A DNA stretch of 64,000 bases from Hydractinia echinata (GCA_030067915.1 JASGCC010000277.1:186001-250000), one strand, 5' to 3'; counted from the first letter of the stretch, positions 1 through 10,790 are shown. The notes: a model not told the origin generated them from the letters alone. Translations and numbers: made by a program.

Positions 1-557
1 TCGAGTTATCAAAACTCATCATTCATCATCATTCTCGGCTTAACGTCCGTTTCCCATGCTAGCATGGGTTGGACGGGGTATATTAACGACCCTCTTCCAA
101 ACTGATCTAGACTGTGTTAGATCTAAACCCAACTTCCGCTGTATCAAGTCTGTCCTTATAACCTCCTGCCAAGTCTTTCTCGGTCTGCCTCTGGGCTTTG
201 CCCCAGGAACTATCAAGTCTCTACACTTTCTTACCCAATTATCCTCCTCCATTCTTTCCAAGTGCCCCAGCCAATTCAATCTTCTTATCTGGATAACATC
301 TTTAATTCTACGGATACTTAGCCTGCTTCTTAGCTCATCTGAACTCTTTCTGTCTCTCAGACTGGCGTTACACATCCACCTAACCATTCTCATATCATTC
401 CTTTCTAAACAGTCAAGATCTTCCTGCTTCACTGCCCATGTCTCACTACTGTATAACATAACACTTCTTACACAGGCCTCATACAACCTACCTTTTACCT
501 CAATTGACAAGACTCTGCTAGTCAACAAAGGAAGTAACTCTCTGAACTTTTTCCAAG
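1..557 (-). mobile_element. 3'-terminal fragment of a non-LTR retrotransposon (LINE)
   Basis: This is a 5'-truncated LINE copy, read on the minus strand. The frame at 40-528 encodes the post-RT C-terminal region of the protein (WLGHLERM, KPRGRPRKTW motifs) and is nearly the same as the end of the longer LINE at 25540-26040. It keeps a stretch after YEACVRS that is damaged in the other copy. The 3' end carries the palindrome CCATGCTAGCATGG and a degenerate ATGATG tail at about 15-40. Homology stops at about 557, where a short duplicated scrap of the same sequence follows. 5' truncation is usual for LINE insertions. The family name (RTE/CR1-like) is not certain from sequence alone. Confidence 0.9.
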
Positions 558-1801
558 TTCTCTGAACTTTTTCCCAAACTGATCAACCAATATCTTCAAG
601 CAGATGATTCTAATTTAATTATAGCGAATGTAGTGGGAAAGAGAAAAAGAGAAAAAGAGAATTGGACTTGTTGTTCCAGCCAAGTTTAAATGTTTTGCAA
701 TGAATAAAACAAATTCGAAAATCCTGCACAAGGAATTGATGAAAAAGAAAAATATTCACATTTAGAGATAGAAGTGGAAGAATTTACAAATAAAAAAAAC
801 ATAGAATTAGAATAAAAATCGTCGTTTTGTCATTTTTTTGTGTTTCTAATAAGCGCCGCATTTTGATGATGGGCTTTTAGGAGGGCGCCGCTTAATACAG
901 GGCGCCGCTTATTTCGTATTCCAAATTATAGATGCGGCGCTTATTGGAGGGCGGCGCTAAATACAGGAAATACGGTACCCTTTTAGAACGTAATACATAG
1001 TCAGTTAACAGTTATAAAGGACCATATAGCCGCAGCATTGTGTTCCTTATAAATGTGTTTATTATGTTAGAAAAAACCTCGTATCCAGGGCTTCTTAGAC
1101 TTCCTGCACCTTTGTTGTTCAAACCATTTAAAGGAGGTTTTTTTCTTAACACTCTCCCTATGTCTGTGCAGACATTAATTGTGATATTTTTAGCAAAAAA
1201 ACTCCCTAGATACAAACTAGTAAGAATTCTCCATTTAAGATGCTTCTCATGTAAATGCATAATAAAACGACTTGTATTTAATGTTCTCTTCTCTCCAAAA
1301 AGAAAAAGAAATCAATAGGAAATACATAAAAAGAATTCCCTTTAAAGGATATCTGCTTACGGCAGAACAACCTCCCTCCCCCTCTTCGCTTTTGTATCTA
1401 TATATTTGCTGCTCCCCCCCCCCCAAAGATGTGGACGTCCTTTTTAGATAAATGTTTTTCTGGATAGTGACACGATTTATTTCTTCGTAACAAGAACTAC
1501 ATGAAACGCGTGCCCTATTGAACTCCTTGGTTAAACTTCATTAACAAGGTCTCTTTTCACTTTCTTCGTACAGCAAACCATGTTATATGGATTCTGCAAA
1601 GTCTGACTAGGGTTTAGTTGTGGGTGAGATGTTGAAAATAATAAAAAAAAATTTAAAATAATGAACTTTTTTACGCAAGCGCACAAACATGCAGCTGATA
1701 GACAAGAAACTGTGATGTAATTTTCCTCAGCTTATCAAAGATAAAATAATGTATTTAGTGCTGTGGCCTAATTAGTGTAGCCTAAATAAGTGAGGAGACG
1801 C
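558..1801. other. Gene-less stretch between LINE fragment and Polinton
   Basis: No credible coding sequence. It contains a GC-rich repeat cluster at 848-965, a C-run at about 1413-1425 and otherwise AT-rich sequence. The right boundary at about 1801 is where the Polinton polymerase gene is abruptly cut. Confidence 0.5.
848..965. repeat. GCGCCGCTTA-type inverted and direct repeats, DNA-transposon debris
   Basis: The motif GCGCCGCTTA / TAAGCGCCGC occurs four to five times in both orientations within about 115 bases, with spacers such as AATACAGG. The GC-rich motifs contrast sharply with the AT-rich surroundings. Such motifs are typical of terminal or subterminal repeats of small DNA transposons. 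No TSD was identified, so boundaries are not known. Confidence 0.5.
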
Positions 1802-2107
1802 TTAATCAGACTTACCCTTTCGAGCCATCATATCAAGCTTTTTATTTTTAAACTCCTGGGAAGTATATTTAAAATTATTATAATTTGGAGTCATGCATTG
1901 CTTATTAATATTTTTACAATTTCTACACTCACCACATGGAAAGCTGGTTTTATGTTGAATTATGCGGGTTTTATTATTAATACTTCGCCCTAAACATTTA
2001 TTAGGGTTACAGGTATGACACTTTCCACATTTAGTAATGTTGTTGACAAGATTTTCCAAACTGGAGCCCATAAACTGAAAGCTATCAATAAAAGTTAGAT
2101 GATTACC

Positions 2108-2927
2108 CAGGCCATTTCTTGAATAAAACTATGCCAGAGCTACAAAAAGCACCCGCTAAAAAAATTACGAGTGCTATGGTGTGCGAAAAATCGCACTCGT
2201 AAGCAAAATTTACAAGCGCGATGTGAATATTTGCAAGTATGATTCACACTTAACTATTTTTTGTTATATGTTATTTAAGCTGTATAGAAATGAATTTTGT
2301 AAAACGTATTAACCACAAGTGCAAGGTTGAAACAACATTGAACGCGATGATGTGTTGGCGGATTCGCTATATGTTTTTGGCATTAAATATATTTCTAGAC
2401 ATTTTTGATTTCTCTTTCCCCTTTTAAAAGTTTTTTTAAACTTTATTCAACATGTTTTTTCTTTGGTATTACATCACGAAAACATTCGTCCGAAAGCTGT
2501 ATTAAGGTACAGGACACCTAACCTCTCCCATGCTCTGGTTATATTTAACTTGCATGGATGTGCACTCTTCTCGCAGTATTCTCTGTGACGATGAAGGTCG
2601 GACTGACTTGTGGCATGGTTCCAAATGGTCTTCCGTCTTTCGTTCGAGTCTCAGTGTAATGCACCAGCCGAGCATAAGAGTGTCAGCATGAAGGAAAGGG
2701 GCCGATTTTAATGTTCTCTATACTTTTTAAACAAATCAATCACGAAGAAATGAATGTAATCAGCGTAATCATGTAAATATGTAATCAGCGTAATAGCCTT
2801 TTTCATCGCTCTATAATATTTTAGAAAAAAAAAAAATTCACGAGTGCGATAAAAAGCACTCATAAATCTTTTTACGAGTGTGCGGGCGAGTGCGCGTGCG
2901 ATCGCACTCGTCTCAAGGAATGGCCTG
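2108..2927. mobile_element. Non-autonomous hAT-like element inserted in polB, 5-bp TSD
   Basis: Terminal inverted repeats are CAGGCCATTTCTTGA on the left and its near-complement on the right (one mismatch). The element is flanked by TTACC at 2103-2107 and 2928-2932. Removing element plus one TTACC restores the polymerase reading frame, which proves the boundaries. Subterminal regions carry repeated CGAGTGC/GCACTCG words and the palindrome GTGCGATCGCAC. It has no transposase. A 317-bp segment shared with 36471-36788 lies inside it. CAG termini with a 5-bp TSD fit a hAT5-type lineage (inference). Confidence 0.88.
2407..2723 (+). repeat. 317-bp dispersed repeat, copy 1 (possible SINE)
   Basis: About 95% identical to 36471-36788, with unrelated flanks on both sides. 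Both copies begin near GATTTCTCTTTCC and end at CTCTATAC. A weak B-box-like word (CGTTCGAGTCT) lies near the middle, so a tRNA-derived SINE is possible. No clear A-tail or TSD was seen. Confidence 0.6.
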
Positions 2928-4873
2928 TTACCAAGCATGAAGGCCATGTATTTCTCCATCACATTAATATTCATTTCTTTTACTTCACCTTTTTTATTCT
3001 TATATGAATGTTTTTTAGCAATTTTACCAATCTGTTGCATAATAAAATGACTATCATATCCTCTTAGATTATGAAAAATTACAGGTATCTTATCAGTTAT
3101 TCTATGGTTAATATTACAGTCTTGATGAGCCGATCCTCTATATTCACGGTCACGTGACAATGATCTCTTACTATAATATCTTTATCAACATACTTTTTAA
3201 CACAAATATGGCAACTATCTGCCTTCTTGAAATCTATTTTATCAGCGTTAGTCATTACCATGTCCTTATTGAAGTGCTTACTTTTGATGTTCTTACAATA
3301 TTTGACTACCTTTAACATTTCTTCCATGAACTTGTTAACAGCATTGGGACCACTATATGTATTCACTGGCTTGCTGTACTTATCATCATAGTGACATACA
3401 ACCTTATAACCATAACCACAATCTGTATGTTTTTGGTATGCTTCAGTATATGATTTCTTATTATTGGGCTCACACCCATGTACTTCCTCAGTAATACCTT
3501 CAAAATCAGCATATATTACAAATGGTACTTCCAACTGTTTATGAAAATTTTTGAATTTTAATATGTTTTTACCCTTTTCTGGCATTCTTATAGCTTGCTG
3601 ACCATTGATAAATATACAGTTTTCAGTATGTTTTACTAATATATCATTGGATGAGAAACATTGTAGACAGTACATAAAAAAGTGTTTTCTTTCCTTATGT
3701 TGTTTTCATTGATTGTACATGAAACTATTAAAATCCTTGATAAGAACATAATGTTTGTTTTCACTCTTTGTTATTAACAATAGTTCCATATGATCTTCAA
3801 ATTTCTCTTTTGATACATATATTGGGAATGGTTGTTTATTCTCATAACCAAATACATTTATTCTGATGTTGTTTCGTTTTTCAATCTTATTACTGTTTGA
3901 TGGCTACTGGGAATTCAATTCCAGAGTAATCCAATTTATTAATGTACTTTTTGTCACATTTCTTTATTCGTTGGGAATCCTTATTTTGTGGGTTTAGGTG
4001 CCTAATATGACACCATCGAAAGCATTCATTATCTTGATTCTTAAGATTAATTAGTCCCTTTGAGCTATTTCTTAATTCCGTTGGTAGTTTAATATAGCTG
4101 GAACCGTTTAATGGCTTGTATTTAGTTATGTTAAAATAATGTGCATCAACTGAAACAATAGTCCATCCAGATCCCTCAGAAATCCATTGGGCTATACTAT
4201 TTCTTATTTGTTCCGATGCTAGATGTACTGCGGTATTAATTTCATTTTTATTTATTATCGTAATCACCTTATTGTTGAAGTAGGCTGTTTTGGTAGTTGT
4301 TTTATCCTTGTCGAGTTGCTTTTCGAATGTAATTTTTAGTGTCTCAACATACTTGAAACCATTTAGTTCAATTAGCTTCCTATTAAGACAACGAACAATA
4401 CCACTTCTTACAGTTGTTAGCTGTTTTAATGGATCCTTAGTATTTACAACTCCCACCTCGAATGACTTTGTTGAATCCCTTAGAGCCTTTTGCAATTGCA
4501 CTATATCAGTTCTTGGTGCAGGGATTGGTTTTCTTGGTGCTGGTACTGGTTTAGGAAAATACTTTGTTGGCGCCGACACTGGTTTAAAAACAGGTTTTCT
4601 AGGTGTTGGTACTGGTCTTATTGGTGCTACCATTGGTTTCCTTGGTGCCGGGATTGGTCTGATTTCGTTATAAGTAGGTCCATTTACGTTAATCCACCTA
4701 TTCGTTTTAGGATTTTTAATATATTCTGGTTTATCATTTATAGTTTCAACAGACTCCTTTTTCTCTTTCCCTAAAAGCAATTTGATGAGTTCTGATTTAT
4801 CGAGTTTTTCAAGATAACTCTTATTCATTATATTAGATTCAGATATTGTCTGATTCATTTTATATTTTAATAA

Positions 4874-4893
4874 GGTGGTATCTCTTTAAGTCT
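4874..4893 (-). promoter_or_regulatory. Candidate promoter motif upstream of polB
   Basis: Minus-strand motif AGACTTAAAGAGATACCACC, whose AGACTTAAAG core ends 26 bases upstream of the polB ATG. A near-identical motif (AGACTTAAAGAAATAACC) sits 25 bases upstream of the VLTF3-like gene at 28786. A weaker version lies upstream of the BRO-N gene. Function is inferred only from shared sequence and spacing. Confidence 0.4.
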
Positions 4894-5080
4894 ATTTTCT
4901 TAAGTACTATATTGTTTTTTATAAGTAAGTGCGTTTATATTGATCCATCAGATATAAATATATACAAAAAATATATGTATATATTTTACACATTCAACAA
5001 TAACAATCCATTATAATAATAAAGTCATATCTCTTTACGTCATATGATACTTTATAATAACAACTAATAGTGATATCTTG
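4894..5080. other. AT-rich Polinton intergenic region
   Basis: AT-rich spacer between the nuclease gene and polB. It contains a second, diverged copy of the TAAAGAGATA motif (minus strand, about 5027-5045) and a run of alternating TA near 4957-4985. No coding sequence was seen. Confidence 0.4.
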
Positions 5081-5735
5081 TTAACACTGTTTATGTATGT
5101 GTCCTAAATGGCCATTTAATGTTTTCGATGACTTGAAGTTTCTATAACAGTATTCGCATTTGATTCTTACACCATAAAAATAGTGGATGATTTCCGTTAT
5201 AATTTCATCATGATCATTACTGACCAGTACCTTGTATCCATTGGTTTTATACTTCTGTAGCATCACTTTTTGGTTATCGGATAATTTACCATTTCCTTTT
5301 GGTGTCTTGAATTCAATTACAAATCCTGGATATTCTGTATGTAGATTTTGAATTATCATATCCGGTGCTCCCTTTTGATATCCCATATTATAGGATCTTA
5401 TTCTTATATTACTATTTATCTGGATGGTAGAACATCATTTGTAACCCATCGTTTGAAATCTTTTGCTTTATCCATCTTAGATCCATAATAAGACTATACA
5501 ATCCAGATTAATTTATGTACATCATATGTCCATTTTTTAGGGGCGTTGAATCAACGGGGCAAGATTTGAGGTCATTTAACGTAATTTTATCTTCAGGATC
5601 AACATGATTTGGAATAGCTTGGCTGGTATCTGTATATTTTAAGATGTTAGCAATTGCCTTGGCCTTGAACCAAACAGTATCATCCTTATTAACAATATTC
5701 AATTTAGTGTCTTCATAAATAAAAACTTCTCCCAT
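5081..5735 (-). pseudogene. BRO-N domain plus VRR-NUC-like nuclease plus C2H2 finger, Polinton gene (broken)
   Basis: The start at 5735 opens a frame of 75 codons with a BRO-N DNA-binding domain (VWFKAKAIANILKY). After two frame changes the domain ends with FKRWVTNDVLPS near 5425. About 15 residues later the frame at 5386-5081 begins a VRR-NUC-type PD-(D/E)XK nuclease: KGAPD, then EFKTP and a following Gln in SDNQ. It finishes with a C2H2 finger (CEYC ... HLGHIH). BRO-N is known from poxvirus and baculovirus BRO proteins; VRR-NUC from phage and virus-type nucleases. The order and short spacing suggest one fused ancestral protein, now disrupted. A shared gene pair is the alternative. Confidence 0.75.
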
Positions 5736-5805
5736 TATAATAATAATAGATAATGTTATCTTCTTACGTACACTCTTAAACTGAATGATGGTATAGTTAT
5801 TTATT

Positions 5806-5825
5806 GCCGCCCCATAAGGGGCGGC
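5806..5825. repeat. Perfect 8-bp GC-rich hairpin
   Basis: GCCGCCCC and GGGGCGGC pair perfectly around the loop ATAA, in otherwise AT-rich sequence. It may mark the edge of an insertion. It is not followed by a T-run. Confidence 0.5.
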
Positions 5826-8092
5826 TCTTAGTCCGCCAGGTGTGAATAAAAAAGATTTTTTTGCTGAGCGAAATCTTGCGTTTCGTGCTGTGCTACTTGA
5901 TTTCGTGTAAACAAACTACTTAAGTAGTACAGCTTCGAAGTAGCACAAACTTTAAAATAAACGAATAGAACCTAAGAAAAATTAATTGTGAAGCTGTACT
6001 TAAAAGCCAGGTTTGTGACATCAAACTGTCATGGCGGCGACCATACCATAGAAAGGTTTGAGTGAGTATCACTGTGTAACTGACACTGATGCGATGATGA
6101 CAGTGATCTGGAAGAATCTTTTAATGACGACAACTTTATACATTCTTGCATTACATAGCTGTGAAAAACACTTTGTTGATAATGTTGATAGCTAGCTAGC
6201 TAGCTAGATCAATTTCCATGCCGGACTCATCATTTGAACACTGCTAAAAAGCCTACACCCTGGAGGTAGCTAGCTATATGTCTATGTAATGTAAGTAGCT
6301 GCAGTATTTTAATTGTTTTTCTTTAAGTGAAGCTCTGTAAAGTCCTGTAAACTAGTCACCTAAATTTCACCTGTGCAAAAAGAATGTGTAAGTTTGGATT
6401 TGGGAAAGAGGGAGCACTCGCATTTTTCCAAACGTCCAATTAACGTTCGGCTAAACTTCAGAAAATGTACACAAAAAAATTTAATAAAATATAAACTGCA
6501 ACACGGTTACACACTTACTCACTGAGTCCACTTGGACATTCTCATTCTTTGTGTGTAGAAGTGCGTATTTGCGTTTGCAGCTTTTATATGAAGTTTGGAG
6601 ATTTTTGTTTTTTTTAAAAGTGACTATCTGCGTTTGCAGCTTTTATATGATAACCAAGATTTTGCTATACAAATTCTAAAGCTGCTCCTGGCGTTCTTCA
6701 CGAAACCACCCACCCACCATGACAAATGTCCATTAAGCTCTGCAGCAACAAAGGTTTATGGCGTTGTTTACAAAAAGTAATGTAGCTAGCATGCTCCAAG
6801 AAAAAGGAGGCGGAGAGGTAGAGCGTATCAAAGTGTACAAGGGGAAAGGGGTCTTCGAAGGGCTTACATATCTACGCTTTAAAATATTATTGCAGTTTTT
6901 TATGTATCTTTTCTGCAAAAAATGCGTGGTTATTTCAACTTTAACACCTTAGACCCGCCGTAGTTACCCATATTGTCCTTTTTTCAAGTAACGTGTTATA
7001 ATTAATAATCATTAAGTTGATTTTTCGGGGAGGGGTGATCTGTACGTTCGGGAAAGGGGTTAGTCAAAAGCAAAACATACAATGGAGTATAAGATTGACG
7101 ATTTATAGTACGTATGCATTTTTGAATAGACCCATTATAGTAGTTGTTGACAAATGATTTTTGTCTGTTTTACCCACATGTGACTGATTAATCCTTGAAC
7201 TATAACTTCATTTTTGGATTGCTTATTTGATCAATTATATATATATATTTTTTAGAGTCAAAAAAAGGAGAAATTTGATGGAGATCCTAACTGGAAAAAT
7301 AAAGGACGTACTTGTAAATGATTAAAGGAAAAGTCCTTCTCATACGTTATAACCAGTAAACCACAAGGTTTTTTGGCTTGAAGTTGCAGAAAAACTTGCC
7401 ACCATTAACATGAACTGATGCATATATCAATAGATTTTGTTTTTGCAGATTTAGTAGTTTGTTTAGCAGATTTTATAGATTATGCCTTTAAATTTTTTAA
7501 CCTATAAATTTGATTTAAAAATATTAAAGCTGCAGGTCTACTATTATGGTAACCGTTGGCCCGATTTTTTTTTATGTTTTTATGTTGTACGATATATACT
7601 TTTACATTTTTTATGCGTGTGCCTGAACAAAGTGTTATTTTGTCCTAAAATCTTATTTTTTGATTGGGATTTTTTAATTTCTTTTTTAAATAAATATTTA
7701 TAAAATTTTATTTTAAATGCTTCACAGACTGCATTTTAAACGTTTTGAAAGTATCAATTGTGCATGCAAAACAGTATAAATATAATCTAATTTATAGTGA
7801 GGTAGAATGTAGCAAAAAATTCAGCCGTATTTCACTGTATATAATATATACTGTACTGTGCAAAATAATTCTTTAAAAAACTTAACTGGAAATATTTTGT
7901 TATTCTTTCCGGATCCTAATAGTTATAGACTGTTTGCTGCTCTTGAAAAAATCCACTAGAAACAAAATCGAATGTGCATGTAACTTGCAGATTTAAACCT
8001 AGCATAGGAACTTGCGGAGGTGGGATGTGCACACGTGGTCAGATAAAACGCACTGCGTATCCTTTCATTGTGCACTTCGCGTGTTGGTGCAA

Positions 8093-8150
8093 CCTCGACC
8101 CCAGGGTTTATAAAAAGAGAATCAGCCCTGGGGTCAAGGATGGTGTTGGG
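8093..8150. repeat. Inverted repeat of ACCTCGACCCCAGGG type (MITE relic)
   Basis: ACCCCAGGG and CCTGGGGT arms are separated by about 20 bases. A related word (CAGCCCTGGGGGCAAGGTT) occurs at 44512-44532. The pattern resembles the terminal repeats of abundant invertebrate MITEs (recalled, not checked). No TSD was seen. Confidence 0.4.
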
Positions 8151-8246
8151 GCTAATCGTCGCTTTGGAAAATAAGGGGTGCATATGTATCATCTTTGAAA
8201 GAACAACTGTCGTATCAGGGTAAACAAGGGAGGCAAGTAGTTGCAA

Positions 8247-8414
8247 CTATATACTAGTATCACCATTACATCCACTTTCGCAATTTACAAATCCACATTC
8301 ACTACAAGTTGAACAATATATATAATTACCATTAATGTATTGATAATTAGGATTTACATCATTTGATATCTTACCACATTGTTTACACCGACTGTAAATG
8401 TAATAGTTCTCCAT
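8247..8414 (-). CDS. Small Cys-rich (zinc-ribbon-like) protein, Polinton
   Basis: An intact 55-codon frame on the minus strand with eight Cys residues. CKQCG is followed, after about 22 residues, by CSTCSECG and two further Cys, a pattern suited to binding zinc. Its start overlaps, in another frame, the end of the upstream conserved gene (8354-8862), as is usual in tightly packed viral genomes. It lies at the edge of the unassigned 5760-8246 region, so its true end may have been altered. Function unknown. Confidence 0.45.
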   Translation of the reverse strand: MENYYIYSRCKQCGKISNDVNPNYQYINGNYIYCSTCSECGFVNCESGCNGDTSI

Positions 8415-8862
8415 ACAATAGAAAAATAATAATTATTTCTTGTGTTTTCTTGTTTCATACCATTAATACCACCACCCAATACCGTGATACTAACAGCAAT
8501 AAATCCTAATTCCCTATATTTCTGTGATTCTGAAGGCTTATAAAGTCTGATAGTTTAGGCTCCGGTGGTAGTTCTGGAAGTTTTGTACCAGTAGGAACAT
8601 AATATCTCTTCATTGCAATATTTAAATCATCAAGCCTCTTTTCTGATAAGTTTTCCTTTCTTATTTCATTATTTATGTAATCAATACGTTTTTGTCATTT
8701 TTTGGCCCATGCAATTTGAGCCTTTTGTAAATTCTCGATCGCTAAATCATGTCTTTTTCTCTCTTCATCACTACCTCTTAGAGAACTAAAAAGGAAATTA
8801 CTACCCGAGAAAGCAAGAGCATTTGCAATAGCACTGATACCCATCATAGCCAAGCTCGCCAT
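8354..8862 (-). pseudogene. Conserved small Polinton protein (RKRHDLAIE family)
   Basis: The start at 8862 (MASLAMMGIS) lies two bases below the end of the upstream gene, with TATATAAG directly before it. The N-terminus is hydrophobic (residues 1-28). It is followed by a charged helix with ERKRHDLAIENLQKAQ, a segment I recall as recurrent in invertebrate Polintons. An in-frame TGA follows WAKK. A frameshift near 8540 moves to a frame with a second hydrophobic stretch (LGFIAVSITVLGGGI) that ends at 8354. Role unknown; probably virion- or membrane-associated (inference). Confidence 0.7.
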
Positions 8863-8863
8863 C

Positions 8864-9097
8864 TTATATATTATCAGGAATTATTTTTTGCTTCACTAGA
8901 TAGTCTTTGGTCATATCAGCGGCTGCAACAACTACCACCAATTTTACAGTATCCTCTATATCAAATTTACTAAGAGATGGTGGTGTCATTTTAAAAAGTG
9001 ATTTTCCAAGCATTATGTATCCAACAGCTAGTCCAGAAACGATAGCTCCATGATACTGGCTTTCTTTTATATTTTTAGTGTAATCCGTAGTACTCAT
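8864..9097 (-). CDS. Small conserved Polinton protein with two hydrophobic segments
   Basis: An intact 77-codon frame. Hydrophobic segments lie at about residues 18-32 (GAIVSGLAVGYIMLGKSLF) and 50-62 (VKLVVVVAAADM), followed by TKDYLVKQKIIP. I recall this pattern as a recurrent small Polinton protein without known function. TATATATA directly precedes the ATG. It is one of the few undamaged frames in this Polinton. Confidence 0.7.
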   Translation of the reverse strand: MSTTDYTKNIKESQYHGAIVSGLAVGYIMLGKSLFKMTPPSLSKFDIEDTVKLVVVVAAADMTKDYLVKQKIIPDNI

Positions 9098-9108
9098 TAT
9101 ATATATAG
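9098..9108 (-). promoter_or_regulatory. TATATATA abutting start codon of the 9097 gene
   Basis: On the minus strand TTCTATATATATA is immediately followed by ATG. The same arrangement precedes most other Polinton genes here. It is too close to the ATG for an ordinary RNA polymerase II TATA box with a normal leader. Confidence 0.35.
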
Positions 9109-9119
9109 AATAGAAAAGG

Positions 9120-10032
9120 TTATTCCATGTTAAAGATATCTTTACTAGGTTTTTTGATAACTACCCTTGACTCTTCTGGTTCTTCATTTGACTGTGGCTT
9201 GTGTTGTAATACTGGTATTTTCTTTTTTATTTGGCTATACGCAATATATCCACCTATTAGCAATAGGCCTGCACCAACAACCACATACTGGTAATTATTT
9301 GTCTTTTGTTTTTCAACATGGTGTTCTTCTTGTTTAGTTATACTATCATTGAGTCTCTTTTATTCTTCTTTTTTACGGCGATTATGCTCAACAAGCTTCC
9401 TACCTTGTTCAACTCTTAGGGGATTCTTCTGTTTTGTTACTTGCTGCTGTTCCACTATTGGTTGTTCTGTTTTTTGTTGTTCCACTATTTGTTGTTCCAC
9501 TACTGATTGCTCCATTATTATTAGTAGTAGAATTTCTTACATAATGTCTACCTGTAATCATGGCTACACTAACTGGTGCTAACATTGCACCAAATTGATA
9601 GTACATATCACACGTAAATCTTTATAGAGCGGTATTAAGGAATGGATCGTTTTCTAAATCATCATTAAATTCTTGTCGGTTGCTGACACCTAATACTCCA
9701 CATGCCACATTAGAATATAAGTTAATTAGTGATTTACCTAATGATTTAGTCATTTGACCACTCAAGCAGCCTTCATATTTAGCTGAAATATTATCACTAT
9801 CCATTTCTCTTATTTGTTGCTCAGTGTATTCTTTACCTAGATACTGTTTAGAGTTACTAGATAGCACACAATTAATCAGTCTATTCCATTTTTCAGTATC
9901 AACTTCTTCTTCCATTGGTTCTTCAATTGGTGGTGATTTTACAGTCTTCTTTCTTCTAGTTCTTTTAGGTTTTAATTCTTTGGTAACATTCTGTTCTAAA
10001 TTAGTTACTTGATCAAGTATCTTGGAATCCAT
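9120..10032 (-). pseudogene. Conserved Polinton protein with C-terminal transmembrane region (one gene, three breaks)
   Basis: I chose the start at 10032 (MDSKILDQ), preceded by TATAAATATA; an in-frame upstream ATG at 10152 would add a membrane segment. Features in order: a basic stretch (KPKRTRRKK), an acidic stretch, then MTKSLGKSLINLYSNVACGVLGVSN and LENDPFLNTAL. An in-frame TAA (9622) follows, and the same frame resumes with YYQFGAMLAPVSVAMITGRHY. After a frameshift near 9440 comes NPLRVEQGRKLVEHNRRKKEE, a further TAA, then a membrane segment (VVVGAGLLLIGGYIAY) and the tail to 9120. Both conserved blocks recur in invertebrate Polintons. Function unknown. Confidence 0.75.
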
Positions 10033-10189
10033 TACTATATTTATAAGATAGAAAATCTTACGCAACTTATAACATGGATATATAATTGCAAAAATAATTA
10101 CTGATATCAAAATGAAGTTAGCGTATTCAATCATTATATTATTAATTAACAAAATTATAACTAGCGTATCATCAAATTTTAGCAGGATT

Positions 10190-10779
10190 TTAACAAACTA
10201 TAACAAATTTTAGTAGGATTTTAACAAAACATTTCAGTATAAGTTTAGAATATGGTTTATTTTGTATATCCTTTTTTAATCTGCCTCGTTCATTCTTATC
10301 TGGCACAACATCATTCTCCCTTAAACAATCTTCAAAACTATCTCTATCTTTGGTAAAGAACAAGCAATGCCATTTAACTTATTCTCTAACATCTTTTGAA
10401 ACCGAATTATACTTTTGTGTTAATACCCATAGGGAGTGTTTTCCATGTCTACCAGAGAATGCAAGTTCTGATAGTGCATCACGTTCGGCTGAACAATCAT
10501 CTATTATAAATAGGGTTCATCTTTAAAATCATTAGTGCATCGTCTAAATCCATTCATTTAATTACATTCTACATCAGAAACAATAAGTACGTTTTTATCA
10601 TCTAGTAGCCACTTTCTGGAAAGGTACGTCTTATTATATAAAACTGTTGGACATAGAATAACAATATATTCAAATTGGTATTTATATTTAGTTTCAAGTA
10701 GTTTTAATAAGTATTCAGTTTTACCACATGCAGTTGCACCAACAAACATTGCACTATGAGAAAATTTTGGAAAGTCCAT
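10190..10779 (-). pseudogene. A32-like genome-packaging ATPase (Polinton)
   Basis: The start at 10779 is directly preceded by TATATATA. Walker A is GATACGKT (about residues 14-21), followed by YIVILCPTVLYNKTY. The first frame ends at 10558. After frame changes the Walker B region (IIDDCSA) is recognisable near 10505-10485, followed by ELAFSGRHGKHSLWVLTQKYNSV, the sensor-like region of this family, and one more in-frame stop near 10385. The family is the FtsK/HerA-type ATPase that packages DNA in NCLDVs and Polintons. Position next to the capsid gene is typical. Confidence 0.88.
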
Positions 10780-10790
10780 TATATATATTT
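10780..10790 (-). promoter_or_regulatory. TATATATA abutting ATPase start codon
   Basis: Minus-strand AAATATATATA directly precedes the ATG of the ATPase gene. It is part of the recurring TATA-ATG arrangement in this Polinton. Confidence 0.35.

Larger units (their letters stand above)
1802..4858 (-). pseudogene. polB: Protein-primed family B DNA polymerase (Polinton PolB), truncated and broken
   Basis: The gene starts at 4858. The first part (4858-3890, 322 codons) has a proline-rich stretch with four to five PAPRKP-type repeats (about residues 70-120), then the region that precedes the exonuclease in these polymerases (ECFRWCHIRHLNP, DYSGIEFP). After a frameshift and an in-frame stop (about 3885-3690), the 3675-3097 part holds exonuclease motif I (YADFEG) and paired cysteines. 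A further frame change leads to 3160-2928, with the FHNLRGYDSHFI motif. A transposon then splits the gene, and 2102-1802 continues with FIDSFQFM and a Cys-rich insert. The sequence ends before the palm and thumb, so all polymerase catalytic motifs are missing. Confidence 0.93.
5760..8246. other. Unassigned 2.5-kb insert-like region within the Polinton
   Basis: No Polinton-like coding sequence is seen between the BRO-N gene and the minus-strand cluster that starts at 8247. The region contains a perfect GC hairpin at 5806-5825, TAGC microsatellite at about 6190-6210, AT-rich sequence, and a decayed inverted repeat of the CCCAGGG type at 8093-8150. It may be one or more insertions or a rearrangement. 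No terminal repeats or TSD were identified. Confidence 0.5.

Noticed and set aside
56..565. Plus-strand 169-codon frame
   Set aside because: It is the antisense of the LINE C-terminal domain; the minus-strand frame has the conserved motifs.
4290..4673. Plus-strand 127-codon frame rich in Gly/Leu
   Set aside because: Antisense shadow of the PAPRKP repeats of polB.
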